Positions 20,645 through 33,200 of a stretch of DNA of 64,000 nt are shown one piece after another. Source of the stretch: Stomorhina lunata. Lineage: Eukaryota > Arthropoda > Insecta > Diptera > Rhiniidae. Positions within the stretch are counted from its first letter, which is position 1. Every line of letters starts with the position of its first letter. The stretch spans positions 111,287,242-111,351,241 of the forward strand of contig OW121742.1 of the NCBI GenBank assembly GCA_933228675.1, written 5' to 3'. The notes under the pieces are model-generated. The model saw only the letters and a list, made by a program, of their open reading frames with translations, was not told the DNA's origin and searched no databases. The position numbers and the translations under genes are program-made.

Positions 20645-21710
20645 TGCTAGCTTTGTGGCCTCCATTAGGAAGTTGGGTCTCAGCAAGTGTATTCTTCCAG
20701 CGGGAATAAAACGGGTCGCAGCTGCTGCTGGCTTCGATAGGTCTATCTCCTTATGGTAACGTATTAGCTACCACTCCTCCTTTTTCCCTTCTCTTCTTTC
20801 TCTTTCCTGCTATCTCTTTCTTCTTTTAGGAAGGATCCAATGGTCTTCAAGTGTAGATGTCATTCTTCTGGCATCACCTTTAAAACCTAACCTAAGTCTG
20901 GAATCCATTGTCACGCTGATCTACTAGCTCTGCGGCCTCCATTGGAAAGGAAATTGGGTCTCAGCAAGTATATTCTTCCAGCGGGAATAAAACGGGTCGC
21001 AGCTGCTGCTTCGATAGGTCTATCTTCTTATGGTAACGTCTTAGCTACCACTCCTCCTCTCTACTACTCCCTCACTTTCCCTCTAACACTATTTGTATAT
21101 TTTTTCCCTACTCTTTTTTCTCTTACCTGCTATCTCTTTCTTCTTGTAGGAAGGATCACAATAGACCCAATGGTCTTCGAGTGTAGATGTCATTCTTCTG
21201 GCATCACCCTTCAAACCTAACCTAAGTCTGGAATCCATTGTCACGCTGTTCTACTAGCTCTGCGACCTCCATTGGAAAGGAAGTTGGGTCTCAGCAGGTG
21301 TATTCTTCCAGCGGGAATAAAACGGGTCGCAGCTGCTGCTTCGATAGGTCTATCTCCTTATGGTAACGTCTTAGCTACCACTCCTCTTCTTTACCTCACT
21401 TTCTCTCTAACACCATCTATATCCTTTTCCCTTCTCTTTTTTCTCTTTGCTGCTATCTCTCTTTTCTTTTGGGAAGGATCACAATGGACCCAATGGTCTT
21501 CGAGGCATCAACTTTCCCACCTTACCTATGTCTGGAATCGATTGTCACACTGTTCTGCTAGCTCAGCGGCCTCCATTGGGAAGGAACTGGGGTCTCAGCA
21601 AGTGTATACTTCCAGCGGGAATAAAGCGGTTCCTAGCTGCTGTGACTATTTTTCACAGCATCTTCTTAAGTCAATTCCGACAGCTTTTTTGAAATGGAAA
21701 AAATGTTGAC
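20645..21710 (+). repeat. Tandem copies of the retrotransposon 3' end, unit about 310 bp
   Basis: Four head-to-tail copies begin near 20,647, 20,925, 21,250 and 21,558. Each starts GCTAGCTCTGCGGCCTCCAT (with variation), continues TTGGGTCTCAGCAAGTGTAT and CCAGCGGGAATAAAACGGGT, and the first three end with CTACCACTCCTC and a pyrimidine-rich stretch. They are the 3' terminal segment of the family A element, amplified in tandem; the fourth copy is truncated. Confidence 0.85.
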
Positions 21711-21805
21711 CGTTTGTCAAGGAATTTTATTGATCGGTTTTTGTTTATCAGATCCCAATCATACAAATCTTCTTAGTATATGTACATAGATGGACTAATG
21801 CTCCG

Positions 21806-21993
21806 ATTGCCGTTCTCAACTCAACTCAGTTTGGTCGTCTGCCAGACAACCCAACTTTTAATCAAACAAATTATTTTTTGATATTGCGGAACTCAAGGGT
21901 TTTTAATTCCGCAATATCAAAAAAATAATTTGGTTGAGTGAAAGTTGGCTTGACTGGTAGACAACCAAACTGAGTTGAGTTGAGAACAGCAAT
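21806..21993. mobile_element. MITE-like palindrome (family P), 188 bp
   Basis: Two arms of about 90 bp face each other almost without spacer. The arm reads ATTGCCGTTCTCAACTCAAC, then TCAGTTTGG, and its inner end TTGATATTGCGGAA. One arm of the same family is found at about 40,217-40,312 next to mariner-like transposase remains, so this is probably a non-autonomous derivative of that transposon. Confidence 0.75.
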
Positions 21994-22462
21994 AGGTATC
22001 TCTATTAAATAAGGAAAACTGCTTCAATATCATAACTATTTTAGATCACTTTATTCTTTAATATATATATATATTTGTTTCGTTTTCGTATAACTAATAC
22101 AATAGATCCATAAATACTCTATATGTTTTTTATATACTCGTATATATATATATAATTTTTCTTCATTCATATACTCGTTCTTAAATCATAGACGATCTTA
22201 AATAAAACATAAAATTATTATTTTTGTGTTAAGATATTTTTTTAGTTTTGTAATTAAAAAAGCCAGTTCTTTGATAAGTTAAAAACTATAACTATTTTAT
22301 AAATATTTTATTTAAGGATTTGCCATTTTTTTTTTTTCATATAAAGTTTAGTTAAAGTTGGGATTATGATGATGATCCCGGTTAAAGATATAACTTAAAC
22401 TTGAGTTTTAGATTTTTAACAAATAATTTTTTTTATCATATTTAAAATATTTTTTTAAGATA
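21994..22462. other. AT-rich intergenic DNA with microsatellite
   Basis: Contains (TA)n runs at about 22,063-22,076 and 22,141-22,155 and otherwise AT-rich text. No gene seen. Confidence 0.4.
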
Positions 22463-22819
22463 CAGGGTGGCTCATAAAAAGTGCTACTAAAAGAAAATAT
22501 TATAATTTTTCTAGGCTACTCATTAAATTTATTAAAATGAATTAAAAATAACGCAGAGATATCAGATTTGGATGGTGCAGCAGAGCCAGTCTTAACAGTT
22601 CATTTTTTCGGCTAAAATGGGTTTTAGGCCGAAGTTTGGCGGCCTACCCCTTTAAGTAGTTGGATCATAATGAGATTAGTTAAAAAATTTGGCTAGTCTG
22701 GAAGCAACACTTGAAAGATCATACCATCGAGATCCCCATACTCGGGTTTAAGACACAACATCGTCTTTAGGATAGCCTATACAGATAAATTTAATCTTAT
22801 CAAAAAAAAAAGTTATTTC

Positions 22820-23230
22820 AATCAGGCATGTCTCAAATTCTGTTCAATAAAAATCCATTCCGTAGTCAAATTCCGATCGAAATGGTTTTAGCTTCTATGG
22901 ATTGCGAAAAATTTCAAATTTCAAAATTAAGATTTTTTTCGATTGAAATCAATAAATAACATTGACATTAATTGAAGAAATTCTTCAAATATTGAATAAA
23001 CAAAGAAAACCATTGAAATTCAATTCCACTTTGAAAATAGAAAGTGGTTTCATTCCGAAATATACAGACATGTCACAAATTCCGTTCGGAATTAAAACCA
23101 TTCTGTAGCTAAATTCCGATAGAAATGGTTTTAGGTTCTATACAGGCATGTCATAAATTCCGTTCGGAATTGAAACCATTCCGTAGTTGAATTCCGATCG
23201 AAATGGTTTTAGGTGCTATAGATTCCGAAA
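22820..23230 (+). repeat. Repeated CAGGCATGTC...TTCCG blocks, three copies
   Basis: Blocks of about 80 bp starting CAGGCATGTC or CAGACATGTC, then AAATTCCGTTCGGAATT, CCGTAG and ATTCCGATCGAAATGGTTTT occur at about 22,823, 23,065 and 23,145. GTTCGGAAT and CCGATCGAAATGG are themselves partly palindromic. They are nested in the mariner relic. Confidence 0.65.
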
Positions 23231-23365
23231 AATTATATATGTCCAAAATCATTATAAAACACGATTTTTTCAATTGAAATCAGTAACTCTGTTATTGTTT
23301 CAACAAATAGCACTGAATTATTGATGAAATTATTTAAATATCAAATAAACAAAGAAAAACATATA

Positions 23366-23609
23366 CAGCCATGTCACAGAACTTAATTCCGTTCGGAAGT
23401 GGAATGAATTCCGCACTTTGCTTCTATTGAAAAAGTAAAACGAAAAAATTTTTCGTAATGAAACCACGTGACATGCCTGATAAATTCAATTCCACTTAAA
23501 AAAAGAATGTGGTTTCATTCCGAAAAATGTTTCGTTTTACTTTTTGTATAGAAGCAAATCACGGAATTCATTTCACTTCCGAACGGAATTGAGTTCTGTG
23601 ACATGACTC
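23366..23609. mobile_element. Nested palindromic MITE-like repeat
   Basis: Arms at 23,366-23,466 and 23,505-23,609 are inverted copies: CATGTCACAGAAC, AATTCCGTTCGGAAGTG, GCTTCTAT and AAAGTAAAACGAAA on the left are matched by their complements on the right. The outer CATGTCAC is shared with the neighbouring blocks at 23,065-23,160, so this family has inserted repeatedly here. Confidence 0.75.
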
Positions 23610-23716
23610 ATATATTTAGTTTTAGTTTTTCTATAGCAGTAAAATGCGGATTCATTCCACTTCCGAATGGAATTGAGTTGAATATGTTATTCTAGCACAA
23701 TTGATGCGTCACCCTG

Positions 23717-24699
23717 TCTATAATCTTTAATTTTTAAAATATTTTTTAAGATAGTTTTCAGATTTTTTTTTAATTATAGTAAGAGGCATAAACTACTGAT
23801 TAAATTAGTTATTTATCATTGTTTTTTTTAAGAAAATCTTTAAAAAATAGTTGATTTTTTGAGATTTTTTTCGTAGTTATATTTTAAATTTTATTTTGAA
23901 AAAATTCAGCTTTAAATATAAATTAGATTTCTATTTCTTTGATATTTAAAAATATTACCTTTATTTAGTTCTTGCTGGGTTTTTTTTTTATTAAATCTTT
24001 AGTTTATTTTAACATTAGAGGCTTAAAAATTAACGAGCTCCTTGTATGTAACATTTCATTATTTCCTTTTTTAATTTTCTTTAAACATTAGTAATTTCTT
24101 TAAGTTTCAAACTGGTCGTGGGTTTTGGTTTTTTTTATTTTTTTTTTTTTTTTGGTTTAATTCTTTAGCGTTTTTTTTTACAATATAATCAATACTTAAG
24201 GCTAGACATTTATAGAGATTTTTCAAGTTAAAAATCACATAGTTTTTTTTCTTAGTTTATTAGATTCAAAGAAAGTTGAACAAATTTTTCATTTATAAAA
24301 AAGAACAAATTTGTAAATTATAAAAAATATTGATTTTTGAAATAATTTATATAAATTTTAACAATTTTGAAAAATATTTGCTTAAAATTTGATATTATTT
24401 TATTATTTATTCAAATTTTTAAAAGAAATTGCCTTTTTTGAAAAAATAATCAGCCGGCAACACTTATTTCTTTAAAGAGATTGGAAGAGAAAAGAGTGCC
24501 AACTCAATAACGCACAGGGATGGAAAATTGTACTTTTAAGACCATAATTCTAACATTTTTTATACTAAATATATTGTATTGAAAGTTAACATGTCGGCCT
24601 TAAAAAATGACTCATTTGATGGGTATTAAATTCTTAACTAAAGAAATGGAAATTATTTTTATTTTTTATCCGAAATCGATTCAAATAAAATTTACATTA
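23717..24699. other. AT-rich intergenic DNA with poly(T) runs
   Basis: Very AT-rich, with T-runs at about 24,128-24,155. No gene, RNA or named repeat recognised. Confidence 0.4.
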
Positions 24700-24933
24700 A
24701 CCGGTATGCGCTAGAAATCGAGCGTTTTTAAATCGTTCGATTTCTGATATATTTTTGAGATAATTTCCCCTATTTCCACAAAAAAATTCAAACCAAATGA
24801 AAGATAAGATATCAGTCACAAGGATTAAAGCCCAAATTTTCATTTGTTTTAGGAAAATAACCGATAATTATCTCAAAAAAATATATCAGAAATCGAATGA
24901 TTTGAAAACGCTCGATTTCCAGCACATACCGGT
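24700..24933. repeat. Long inverted repeat (arms about 75 bp)
   Basis: Left arm 24,701-24,775 (CCGGTATGCGCTAGAAATCG, then CGATTTCTGATATATTTTTG) is matched in inverse orientation by 24,858-24,932. The loop is about 80 bp. The ends both read CCGGTATG from outside in, flanked by A/T. It is likely a small MITE, and no target-site duplication is certain. Confidence 0.75.
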
Positions 24934-25720
24934 AAAATTTCCTTTTACAAATTTTCCATAAAACATGGATTTTGAGCAATAACAAATAAGTAGTCGGTTA
25001 AGCCCGACCATATGATAACCTTCTTTTACCTGTATAAAGACAAATATTTGCTAAATTTTGCCATCACACAAACATTTTCTCAAAACTTATATATTTAAGC
25101 TGTTTCCGTCATTTGGACTTATATGAGAGCTAGGGTCAAATACGGATCGATTATCTCGAATTTTGGCAAAATTAACTACAGTTGCTACTAAAATTATGTG
25201 TGCAAAAAATAAACTTAAAATTCTCATTATTTTCAGATTTACCAGCGTTTTAGTGATTTTGTCTTAGTTAGTAAGTTTTGACAGAAGAGCTTGTATGGGA
25301 GCTATGGTCAAACGCGGACCGATTTCAAATTTGGTACAGTGATTTAAGTTTACATAAGCAGTATTTCTTTTAAATTTCACGAAAAAATATTGACATTTGT
25401 AGCTAATATATAAATTCCGGGAAGTGGGTGCTATGGAAGGTACCATAAATAATAAACCGACAAACCCACTATCAAAAAAATGATATGTGCCAAATTTCAT
25501 CAAATTATCTTAAGAATTACGACCTGTAGTTTGATTGCAAGGTTTACATGGGGGTCCAGCCAGCCAGACGGACGGACTGACATCGCTAAATCGACTCAGA
25601 AAGTTATTCTAAGCCTATTGGTACACTTAGTCTAAGACAAATATTTCTATGCGTTACATACATCAGCACAAACTTTTAATACCCTTTCCACCTATGGTGG
25701 TGAAGGGTAAAAAAAGAAAT
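24934..25720 (+). repeat. Dispersed repeat E, longer copy with terminal hairpin
   Basis: Contains the blocks shared with 6036-6135 (AAATCGACTCAGAAAGT, GTCTAAGACAAATATTTC) at 25,585-25,680 and ends with a hairpin ACCCTTTCCACC, TAT, GGTGGTGAAGGGT at about 25,683-25,711. Upstream text such as GCCAGCCAGACGGACGGACT looks like the end of an old transposon family common in fly genomes. No coding region. Confidence 0.5.
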
Positions 25721-26734
25721 GTCATGAAACAAAATATTTTATATGTGTTTTATTTATGTTCACTTTTGAAACCTCAAAATGGATAACCCTTTACTATAGT
25801 CGGGCTCGACCGATTCTGTGGTACCCTAAACCACTATGGTCCGATGAACGATTGTCAACATATTTAGAAGATTTTGTAAGGCTTAGAAAAATATCTTGCA
25901 TTATGATAGCTAGGGTCAAGTATGGATCGCTTGTCACGGGATCTGAAAGTGATTTTTAAATGAAAATCTTAAAATATGATAAAGTGACTTACAAACCCCC
26001 TTTGTATGTTATTGCCTAAATTTTCTGAAATTTTAAAAAATTTTGGCGGTCATGAGCCCATATCTTAATAACAGGGTTCCGTTCCTGTAGTAAGTACCTG
26101 AAATAATCAACCTTTTCCAGCCAATTTCAATAGAAATGTCTTTAAAATTGCACTTGAACTTAAATTCAACTCACTAGTCAATCGGAATCTTATACCAAGA
26201 TAGTCACATACCCATTTCTACATGTTAGAAACATCAGACCAATAGAAGCACGATTAACGTAATAAATCATGCTTTGTAGCTACTTATGAAAATCAGTTAA
26301 CAGTTTTGGTCTTCCAGGAACTTTATAATTAAACAGTAAAAAATTAAAAATTGTATCAAGTAGGACGCGGTGGTACCACGGTACCAATGAGGTTAAAAAT
26401 TTATCAAAAAAAAAACACAATTGTACCATGTTTGCCATCCCTGTCATAAAGCAGTTTGTTTACATTATTATCCAACACTTGCTTAAATAGAAATACCTTT
26501 TTAATAATGCAGTAACAATGGTAACACAGTTTGTTTATGCTATTATCCAACACTTTGGCAGTTGTATTAAAAAGAGTGTATTTGTTCATATTTTTGGAAA
26601 CAAAATAACAATTTAAAATATAAATCGATACAAAAAATACCAAAATATTAAAATATCTTCTTAATCTTAAAAAAAATTCTTATTAAAATCTAAAAAAACT
26701 TGAGCTTTTTTTATGAAATTAAAAATATTTTGAA
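25721..26734. other. Intergenic DNA with a short direct repeat
   Basis: 25,795-25,840 begins CTATAGTCGGGCTCGACCG, a dispersed-repeat head. Two copies of CAGTTTGTTTA plus ATTATCCAACACTT lie at about 26,450 and 26,527. No gene recognised. Confidence 0.35.
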
Positions 26735-26950
26735 GTCTACTTTTACACACATCAACTTTCAAGACAAGTTTCAAGTCTTGATTTTTTGGGGAAAGAGATA
26801 AAGGAAGTAGAACGGGGAACATACCGTGTTCTACTTCCTTTACCTTAGAGAGAGGTAAAGGAAGTAGAACGGGGTATGTTCCCCATTCATTAACTCTCTC
26901 TTCTAAAAAGTGAAGACCTGACTTGAAACTTGATGTATGTAAAAGTAGAC
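26735..26950. mobile_element. MITE-like inverted repeat, 216 bp
   Basis: Ends GTCTACTTTTACACACATCA and, inverted, GTCTACTTTTACATACATCA, followed by a less conserved inner match around GTTTCAAGTC. The interior has three copies, direct and inverted, of a block reading GGAAGTAGAACGGGG. I see no clear target-site duplication. Confidence 0.7.
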
Positions 26951-27283
26951 ATAGCTTTAATACAAAAATATTAAACTTTTCAATTTTCTGGTTCATTAAA
27001 TCTTAAACAAATCTTTACTAAAAAACTCTTAATTTAAAACCAACAAATTTTGTTTCATTTAACCAAATTCTTCAAACATTTCCTTCTCTTTTTTAACAAA
27101 AAATAAGTCCTTTCTTCTAAAACTTTCTAAATTTTTAAAATAAAATTCATTTTATCACCTTTTTAGCTTTTAAATAAAATTTCCATTTTTTTTAAGTTCA
27201 AAAGTTTCCTAACCTCTAACTCATTTCCTCACCTTAAAACTAAAAACATTTAAATTTTAACTTACTAAAACCGAAAAAAAAAT
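26951..27283. other. Probable 3' UTR and downstream flank of the FBXO gene
   Basis: AT-rich sequence following the FBXO stop codon on the minus strand. There is no AATAAA on the minus strand in this stretch; ATTAAA (TTTAAT at about 26,955) is the nearest variant. Confidence 0.35.
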
Positions 27284-30200
27284 TTACAATGAGAAAAATT
27301 TCAAAAACTGAGCTGGAGGTACTGGCTGTGTCAAAGCCAACTGACCACCGGCCTCCTCGAGTCTTTGCTTATAGTCAGGACTTTGATCGACAATACAGGG
27401 ATGACCATCCGAAGGCCAAAAGAGACAACAGCAATAGCGGCACAATGATAGGATCTCAGCAAATTGATAGTCATCATTGAGACCGTAGGTACGTCGTAAC
27501 TGGTGATAGAATTTCTTGCCATCCTTGACATCGCCCACCTGTTTCAGTTTGTTTAGCTCCAAAATGGACTCTATCTGATTTTGATTGAAGTGAAAGCGTA
27601 TCAATTCACGCCAAATGCGCTGTTCGTTGACCAGTTTGGACATTATCTTCCAGGCATCGGCTGAGGACTAAAGGGAGCGATAAAAGAATTTAAAATTTTG
27701 AGGATTTTTTTGTTAAAAAAAAGTATTTTTACCTCCAAATCTCTGTGATCACCAATGCGCAATATTATCTCTCTAATACATTCCTCGGGTAAATCGTGTA
27801 GTTTTGGACGTATTTCAGGACCAGGCTAAAATGGGTTATATGTTAGAAATAAAAAATAGGTTTAAAAATTAAGATTTTGAGTCTATATTCTTCCAGCATT
27901 CCTTAGTTCCTCAAACAGTCCAGATTTATTAGTATTTTTTTAAATAGTCCAAAATTCTTTCGTGGTTCCTCAAATATTTAAAGTCATGCTAAAAGTAAGT
28001 CTTTGCCAAAGTGGAAATCCTTCTTAAAGTGCAAGTCATTGTATAAGTCAGTCAAATTTTTAATTGAGAACCCTTAAAGCATTTAATTGCCTCCACGATA
28101 TGGCTTCCGGCTGAGCTAATCTCTCAAAACGTAGCCCTTAACTCAGCCGTTAGGTTAAGTTCTGCTGGAGAATGGTCTTCTTTATCTATAAAACACTCCA
28201 CTATTTTGGATAAACCCCAAAAACATTGACTACTGCACCCCATTCTTCGATCGCTTATTTACTGTACATAACTCTGGGGCTTAAATCCATTCTAGAGTTG
28301 GGACTCTGGAGATCTACACGAAAAATAGAGTGGATGGGGGCTTTTTCACTTTGGATAAACCTAGAACTATCCCCAAAAACATCGACTACTGCACCCCATT
28401 CTTCTATCGCTTCTTCACTGTAGATATATGGGAGCTCAAATCGATTCTAGAGGGGGCTTTCTCAACCAACTATTAGTGGCAAATATCTACTTTAAGCTCC
28501 CAAAACTCTACAGTATTCTACAGGCTGAAATTTCGGTCATCTATAGGGCTAGTAAAGGGCTAAGGTACCACTGAATATACTACAGAGATATTAGTTTTTG
28601 TATGGACAGTTTGGCCTCCATTCACTCCCTATCTTTATCATTGTCTAGCTCTTGCTGATCTTAGGAGCCATCATCTGGGCTACCTGTTTCTGCACTATTT
28701 ATCAGAGGTCTGGAATTTTGATATTCGTGAAATAGGCTCATTCATTGTACCATTTGGTTGGTACATTTCGAAGTTATGAATTTATTCTTCTCTTATCTCT
28801 GCAGGTAACACAAAGGGACCACTTTGTGGTATCTGCAAGGGATAGGCTAAGCCAGCCAGTAGCTTCGATAAATGTGTCTTTTTTGCGAACATTTATGTTT
28901 GATAGATAAGTTAAATCATGGCGAAGAGGTGCATTCAAATGAAGAGCCCTGAGATTTGCAAGAGCGGGGCAGAGGTGAGGAGTTCTGGCATGCAACCCAA
29001 AAACGCAGTGCCCATGTGAGGGTTGAAATTCAGTTGCAAAGTCGGTTGTGTGGTAAAGTTGCCAAGCGTTTTGAACGATTGTTATCTGAACAAGTGGTTT
29101 CAGTATACGAAGTGTTCTGGGCTGACCGGTATCGAGATACACGAAATCCATTAATTTTTTTATTAGTAGTTCTTTGAAATTGTCAAAATTTCAATTGTCT
29201 TGCCTTAAACATCCATTTTTCAAGCCTCTATTCCTTGGAATAGATGACTTTAATCTAGTAATCCAAACTTAAATAGTCTTTTTCTAAACATCGTGGAGTC
29301 ATTCTTTTCTACTTCCAGTAAAATTTCGTTTTTTGTGGTAAATCTTTTAAACAGTCATGATGCATCAGGTGTTGATAGGTGTCGATACGAAGAACCGACT
29401 GCCGTGGAAACGATCAGTTTTTAATCAAATTAAAGGCCATCAGGTCTTGATAGTGGTGGTAATCAGTAAGAACGGTTCCATGTATGAGTTCAATTGACCT
29501 TCTTCACGTTCTAGCAGGTACTCCAACACGACGGCCTCTACCCTGTGGATTCCAACGAAGCGCTTGTCGAGCAATGTTGGTATTTGACCTTCGGGATGTG
29601 TGGTCTATCCATCGCCATTTCCGTTGACATACCTCTATAGAAGGGATGCAATGGAAAGCAGTTGTTGTCTGGCGTCCTCAGCTACCAGGTAAGAACTATA
29701 TTCAAATCCTACTCTAATCTCCTCGTGGTACATCCAGATAACCTGAGCAACCTAATTGAAGATGCGGCAATCAGCCCCTGTATGATTCTAGGTTGGGGCT
29801 AATATGAGAGGGAGTTATCTTGGAGCCATTTCAACGTATTTGGTATAAGAGTCTAAGATTGCAAGATGTTAGGCATACGTCATTCCAAGAATAGTTTACT
29901 GATTGCAACTCCGCATCAATTGATCTTCTTCACGTTCTAGCAGGTGCACCAACACAACGGCCTCTTCCCTGTGGATTTCAATGAAGCGTTTGTCGAGCAA
30001 TGTTGGTATTTGACCTTTGAGTTGTATGGCCTATCCAACGCCATTTCCATTGATATACCTCTTTAGAAGGGATGTAATGGGAAGCAGTTTTTGCCTGGCG
30101 TCTTCAGCTAGTTGAAGATGCGGTAATCAACTCGTCTGGGATTCTATGTCGGGGATTATATGATAGTGATCTTGGAGCCATTTCAACGTATTTGGTCTAA

Positions 30201-33200
30201 GGGTATAAGATTTCATGATGTTAGGCATACATCATTCCAAGAATAGTTTGCTGCTTGCAACTCCGCATTACTTGACCTTCTTCACGATCTAGCAGGTGCA
30301 TCAACACGACGGTCTTTGTCATGTGGAGTCCAGCGAAGCGCTTGTCGAGCAATATTGGTATTTAACCTTCGAGATGTGTGGCCTATCCATCGCCATTTCC
30401 GTTGACATACCTCTATAGATGGAATGTAATGGGAAGCAGTTCTTGCCTGGCATCTCCAGCTACCAGGTAAGAGCTGTGTTCAATTCCTGAGCAACATAGT
30501 TGAGGATGAGGTGGGATTCTAGGCCGGGGCTCATATAAGAGGGAGTTATCTTAGAGCCATTCCAACATATTTGTTCTAAACTGCAGCGTCTGTTCAACAT
30601 GTTAGTTGCGGCTGCAAGCGGGTGTCTGTCTCGGATCGAGCGGCACGCTATACAAACGTGGCTTGTGTCTTTCGACTCATCACCCATCGACTTAGCGCTA
30701 TTGATGTTTTAAGCATGGAAATCTCCCTAAAACGGTAGCTGCCAGGTGCCTGTATATGCAAGAACATTCTGATGAATGAAACCAATGCTATCCAAAGATA
30801 AATATATAATTCCTCGCAAATATTCCTAATGAAACAAGGGGTACTTCTCTCAGACAATGAGCTACATCCGATTCTATTTTTAGACTCATTGAAAGGGACC
30901 TACGTTTTAAAGAAGGCTCCGAACGTTAGAGAAGTTTTGCATACCCTAATACTCAATTACCAGTTGCTAATTGAGTTATGAGGTCAACCGCATTTTTTGA
31001 AAAATAATTTTTTTAAAAGGGGATCGAACTTGCTACCTCAAGTTTGCTAGGCGGCTTACTAACCTGCTATACCACGGCGGTTTTCGAGTATAGTTTACTC
31101 TATACTCCATACAAAAATGATAGTACAGTATATTTATCCCTAAGTAGTCCAAGTTTGAATTGTAGTTCCAATAAATTGATTTTTTTTAAAGATTTTTTGT
31201 CTTTTACGTTTCATTTTTCTGAATGGTAACAGAGATCATACTTCGCTAATATTCCTTAAGGCATTGATAATGCAGTCCTTTTAATCTGTCCAGTTCGAGA
31301 CTTTTTAATATAAATCCCTTCCGAGTTATAATTGTACATCCAAAAAACAGTCCTAGATTTCTTTAAAGGGTAGTACAGTTCGTTTATAACGGTATTATCC
31401 TTAATGATAATGCAGTTTATTGTATGATACTGTTTGTCAAATGATAATGCCGTTTACTAAATGATAAAACAGTTGATTAAATTTACATATTTACCTCTCT
31501 AATCTCTATTTGACTGGCCACTTGTTGTATGCGCTTAATGGTTTCAACATGTTCCTGCCACAGATTCGAACTGCCCAACGGCTTGCCCCAACATTTTTGA
31601 TTTTCCTGATAGACAATATGCTGCAGCTGCAAGGCCAGGCCACGCAAAACATTCAAATGCTGTTGACTATCACTGACTAAAAGAGAGATAGAAAAAATCA
31701 AATTAACGGAAATTTAAAAATAGGAAAAGAAAATTGAAAACTTGTTTAAAAAAAGCAAAGGAAATATATGTAAACATTTCTTCTTTGCTCTCTACCCACC
31801 ATGAGAGGCCACCTCTTCAACCATTTGCAGCAACTGCTTCTGGGCACTGCCCGACAAATTCGCAATGCCTTTGTGAGCCACCAATAGCCTAAGCAAAGCA
31901 CATATATAATGGAAACGTCGACGATCTCTAACGGAACTGCGGAAGTCCAGACGTCGCACAGCTTCACCCAGTCCATTAAAACCGGCTATTTCTCGTGTAC
32001 ACCTAATGGTAATGTGGCAGTGCGGTGGTATAGTTTCCTCGTTGTTATCATCACTTTCATAGTTGTCTTCGTTAGTGGATGGAAGTCTATCATGGCAAAG
32101 AAATAAGGAAAAGGAAGAAAGAAAAAAAAAGTTAAATAAAGGTGAACAAGATGTAATCGATTATGGGGTGATAAATTATTTAATGAAATTGCAATTAAAA
32201 TGGAAAAATGTTTGTACAACTGACGACTCGTACAAGTTGAATTGCAATCATTTTTCATTCCATTGCCATTTATTAAGTTGAAGAAAGTTGACTTTGGTAT
32301 GAAAGGAAAGACTAACAAAAAGAAAATTACTGGAACGTTAAAGTTTTAGAAAGTTAAGTAATTTATTTACTAAAAGCTAAAATAAGATGAAAGAGATTAA
32401 AATAATTAGAGTGCAAAGTTTTCTTTGCAAATATAATTTTAAATTTAGTTTGATAAATTCATATTAAATCCAAAAATTTAAGACAAATCTTAATTATCTT
32501 CAGAAAGTCTGGGATTCTCCTAAGACATTGAGGGAACGAGACAGATATGTAGACGATTAATGTCAACTCCAACAACATATACCAAAATCACACCTGATTA
32601 CTAATTCGAAATCATGTTTTTGGACATGATCTCCCCTCCCTCTTAAAGAGGAGGGAATAACATCTTAACTCCTACCGATCAATAGGTGATCGCACCCAGT
32701 TGAGAATGCAATTCCACACTGAGCTCAAGCTCTGCCTGGGATTTGATTGTAAACCACCGCGATGCTCTCAAATGTCACACCAGAAGACAGGCTTGAACAA
32801 GTTTTAGAAGTACCAGACTCCCGTAGTACTAGGAGTTAGTCATACGTCATTTCATGAATAGTTTGCTCCCAACAAACACGACGGCCGCTACCCTGTGGAT
32901 TCCAACGAAGCGCATAGAAGCAGGGATTTGGTTTGTCGCGTTTGGTATATCTTCATTTCTTGTGCGATTATTCTTCTGTTATCTCTCACTCCCAGTCGAA
33001 TATAGGGCCTCAACCATCCTTTTATATCGAATTCCATTACGAGATGTCAGGCATACGTCATTCCATGAATAGTTTCCTGCTTGCAACTCCGCATCAATTG
33101 ACCTTCTCCACGTTCTAGCAGATACATTAAGAGGAGGGCCGCACCCCTGTGTATTCCAATGAAGCGCATAGAATCAGGGATTTGGTTTGTCGCTTTTAGT

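Larger units (their letters stand above)
22463..23716 (+). mobile_element. Mariner/Tc1-like relic with CAGGGTG ends
   Basis: Left end CAGGGTGGCTCAT and right end (complement) CAGGGTGACGCAT form matching inverted termini, continuing with GTGCTA, about 1.25 kb apart. Inside, near 22,660-22,700, a broken frame reads TIMRLVKKFG, the helix-turn-helix style of mariner transposases. No DDE catalytic motif survives and most of the interior has been replaced by other small repeats (see 23,366-23,609), so it is a deeply decayed copy. Confidence 0.6.

Noticed and set aside
27331..27531. Second minus-strand frame within the last FBXO exon
   Set aside because: It is the out-of-frame shadow of the C-terminal FBXO coding sequence.
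28774..29177. Overlapping open frames of 73 and 125 codons on opposite strands
   Set aside because: No recognised domain, and the surrounding sequence looks like transposon debris in FBXO intron 3.
31015..31083. A tRNA gene on the minus strand
   Set aside because: A- and B-box-like sequences are present, but acceptor and anticodon stems do not pair and the same head with the same body recurs at 35.7-36.0 kb. It is a SINE-like repeat.
31986..32318. 110-codon minus-strand frame overlapping FBXO exon 2
   Set aside because: It is in a different frame from the F-box protein, which has the family residues and matching splice phases on both sides.
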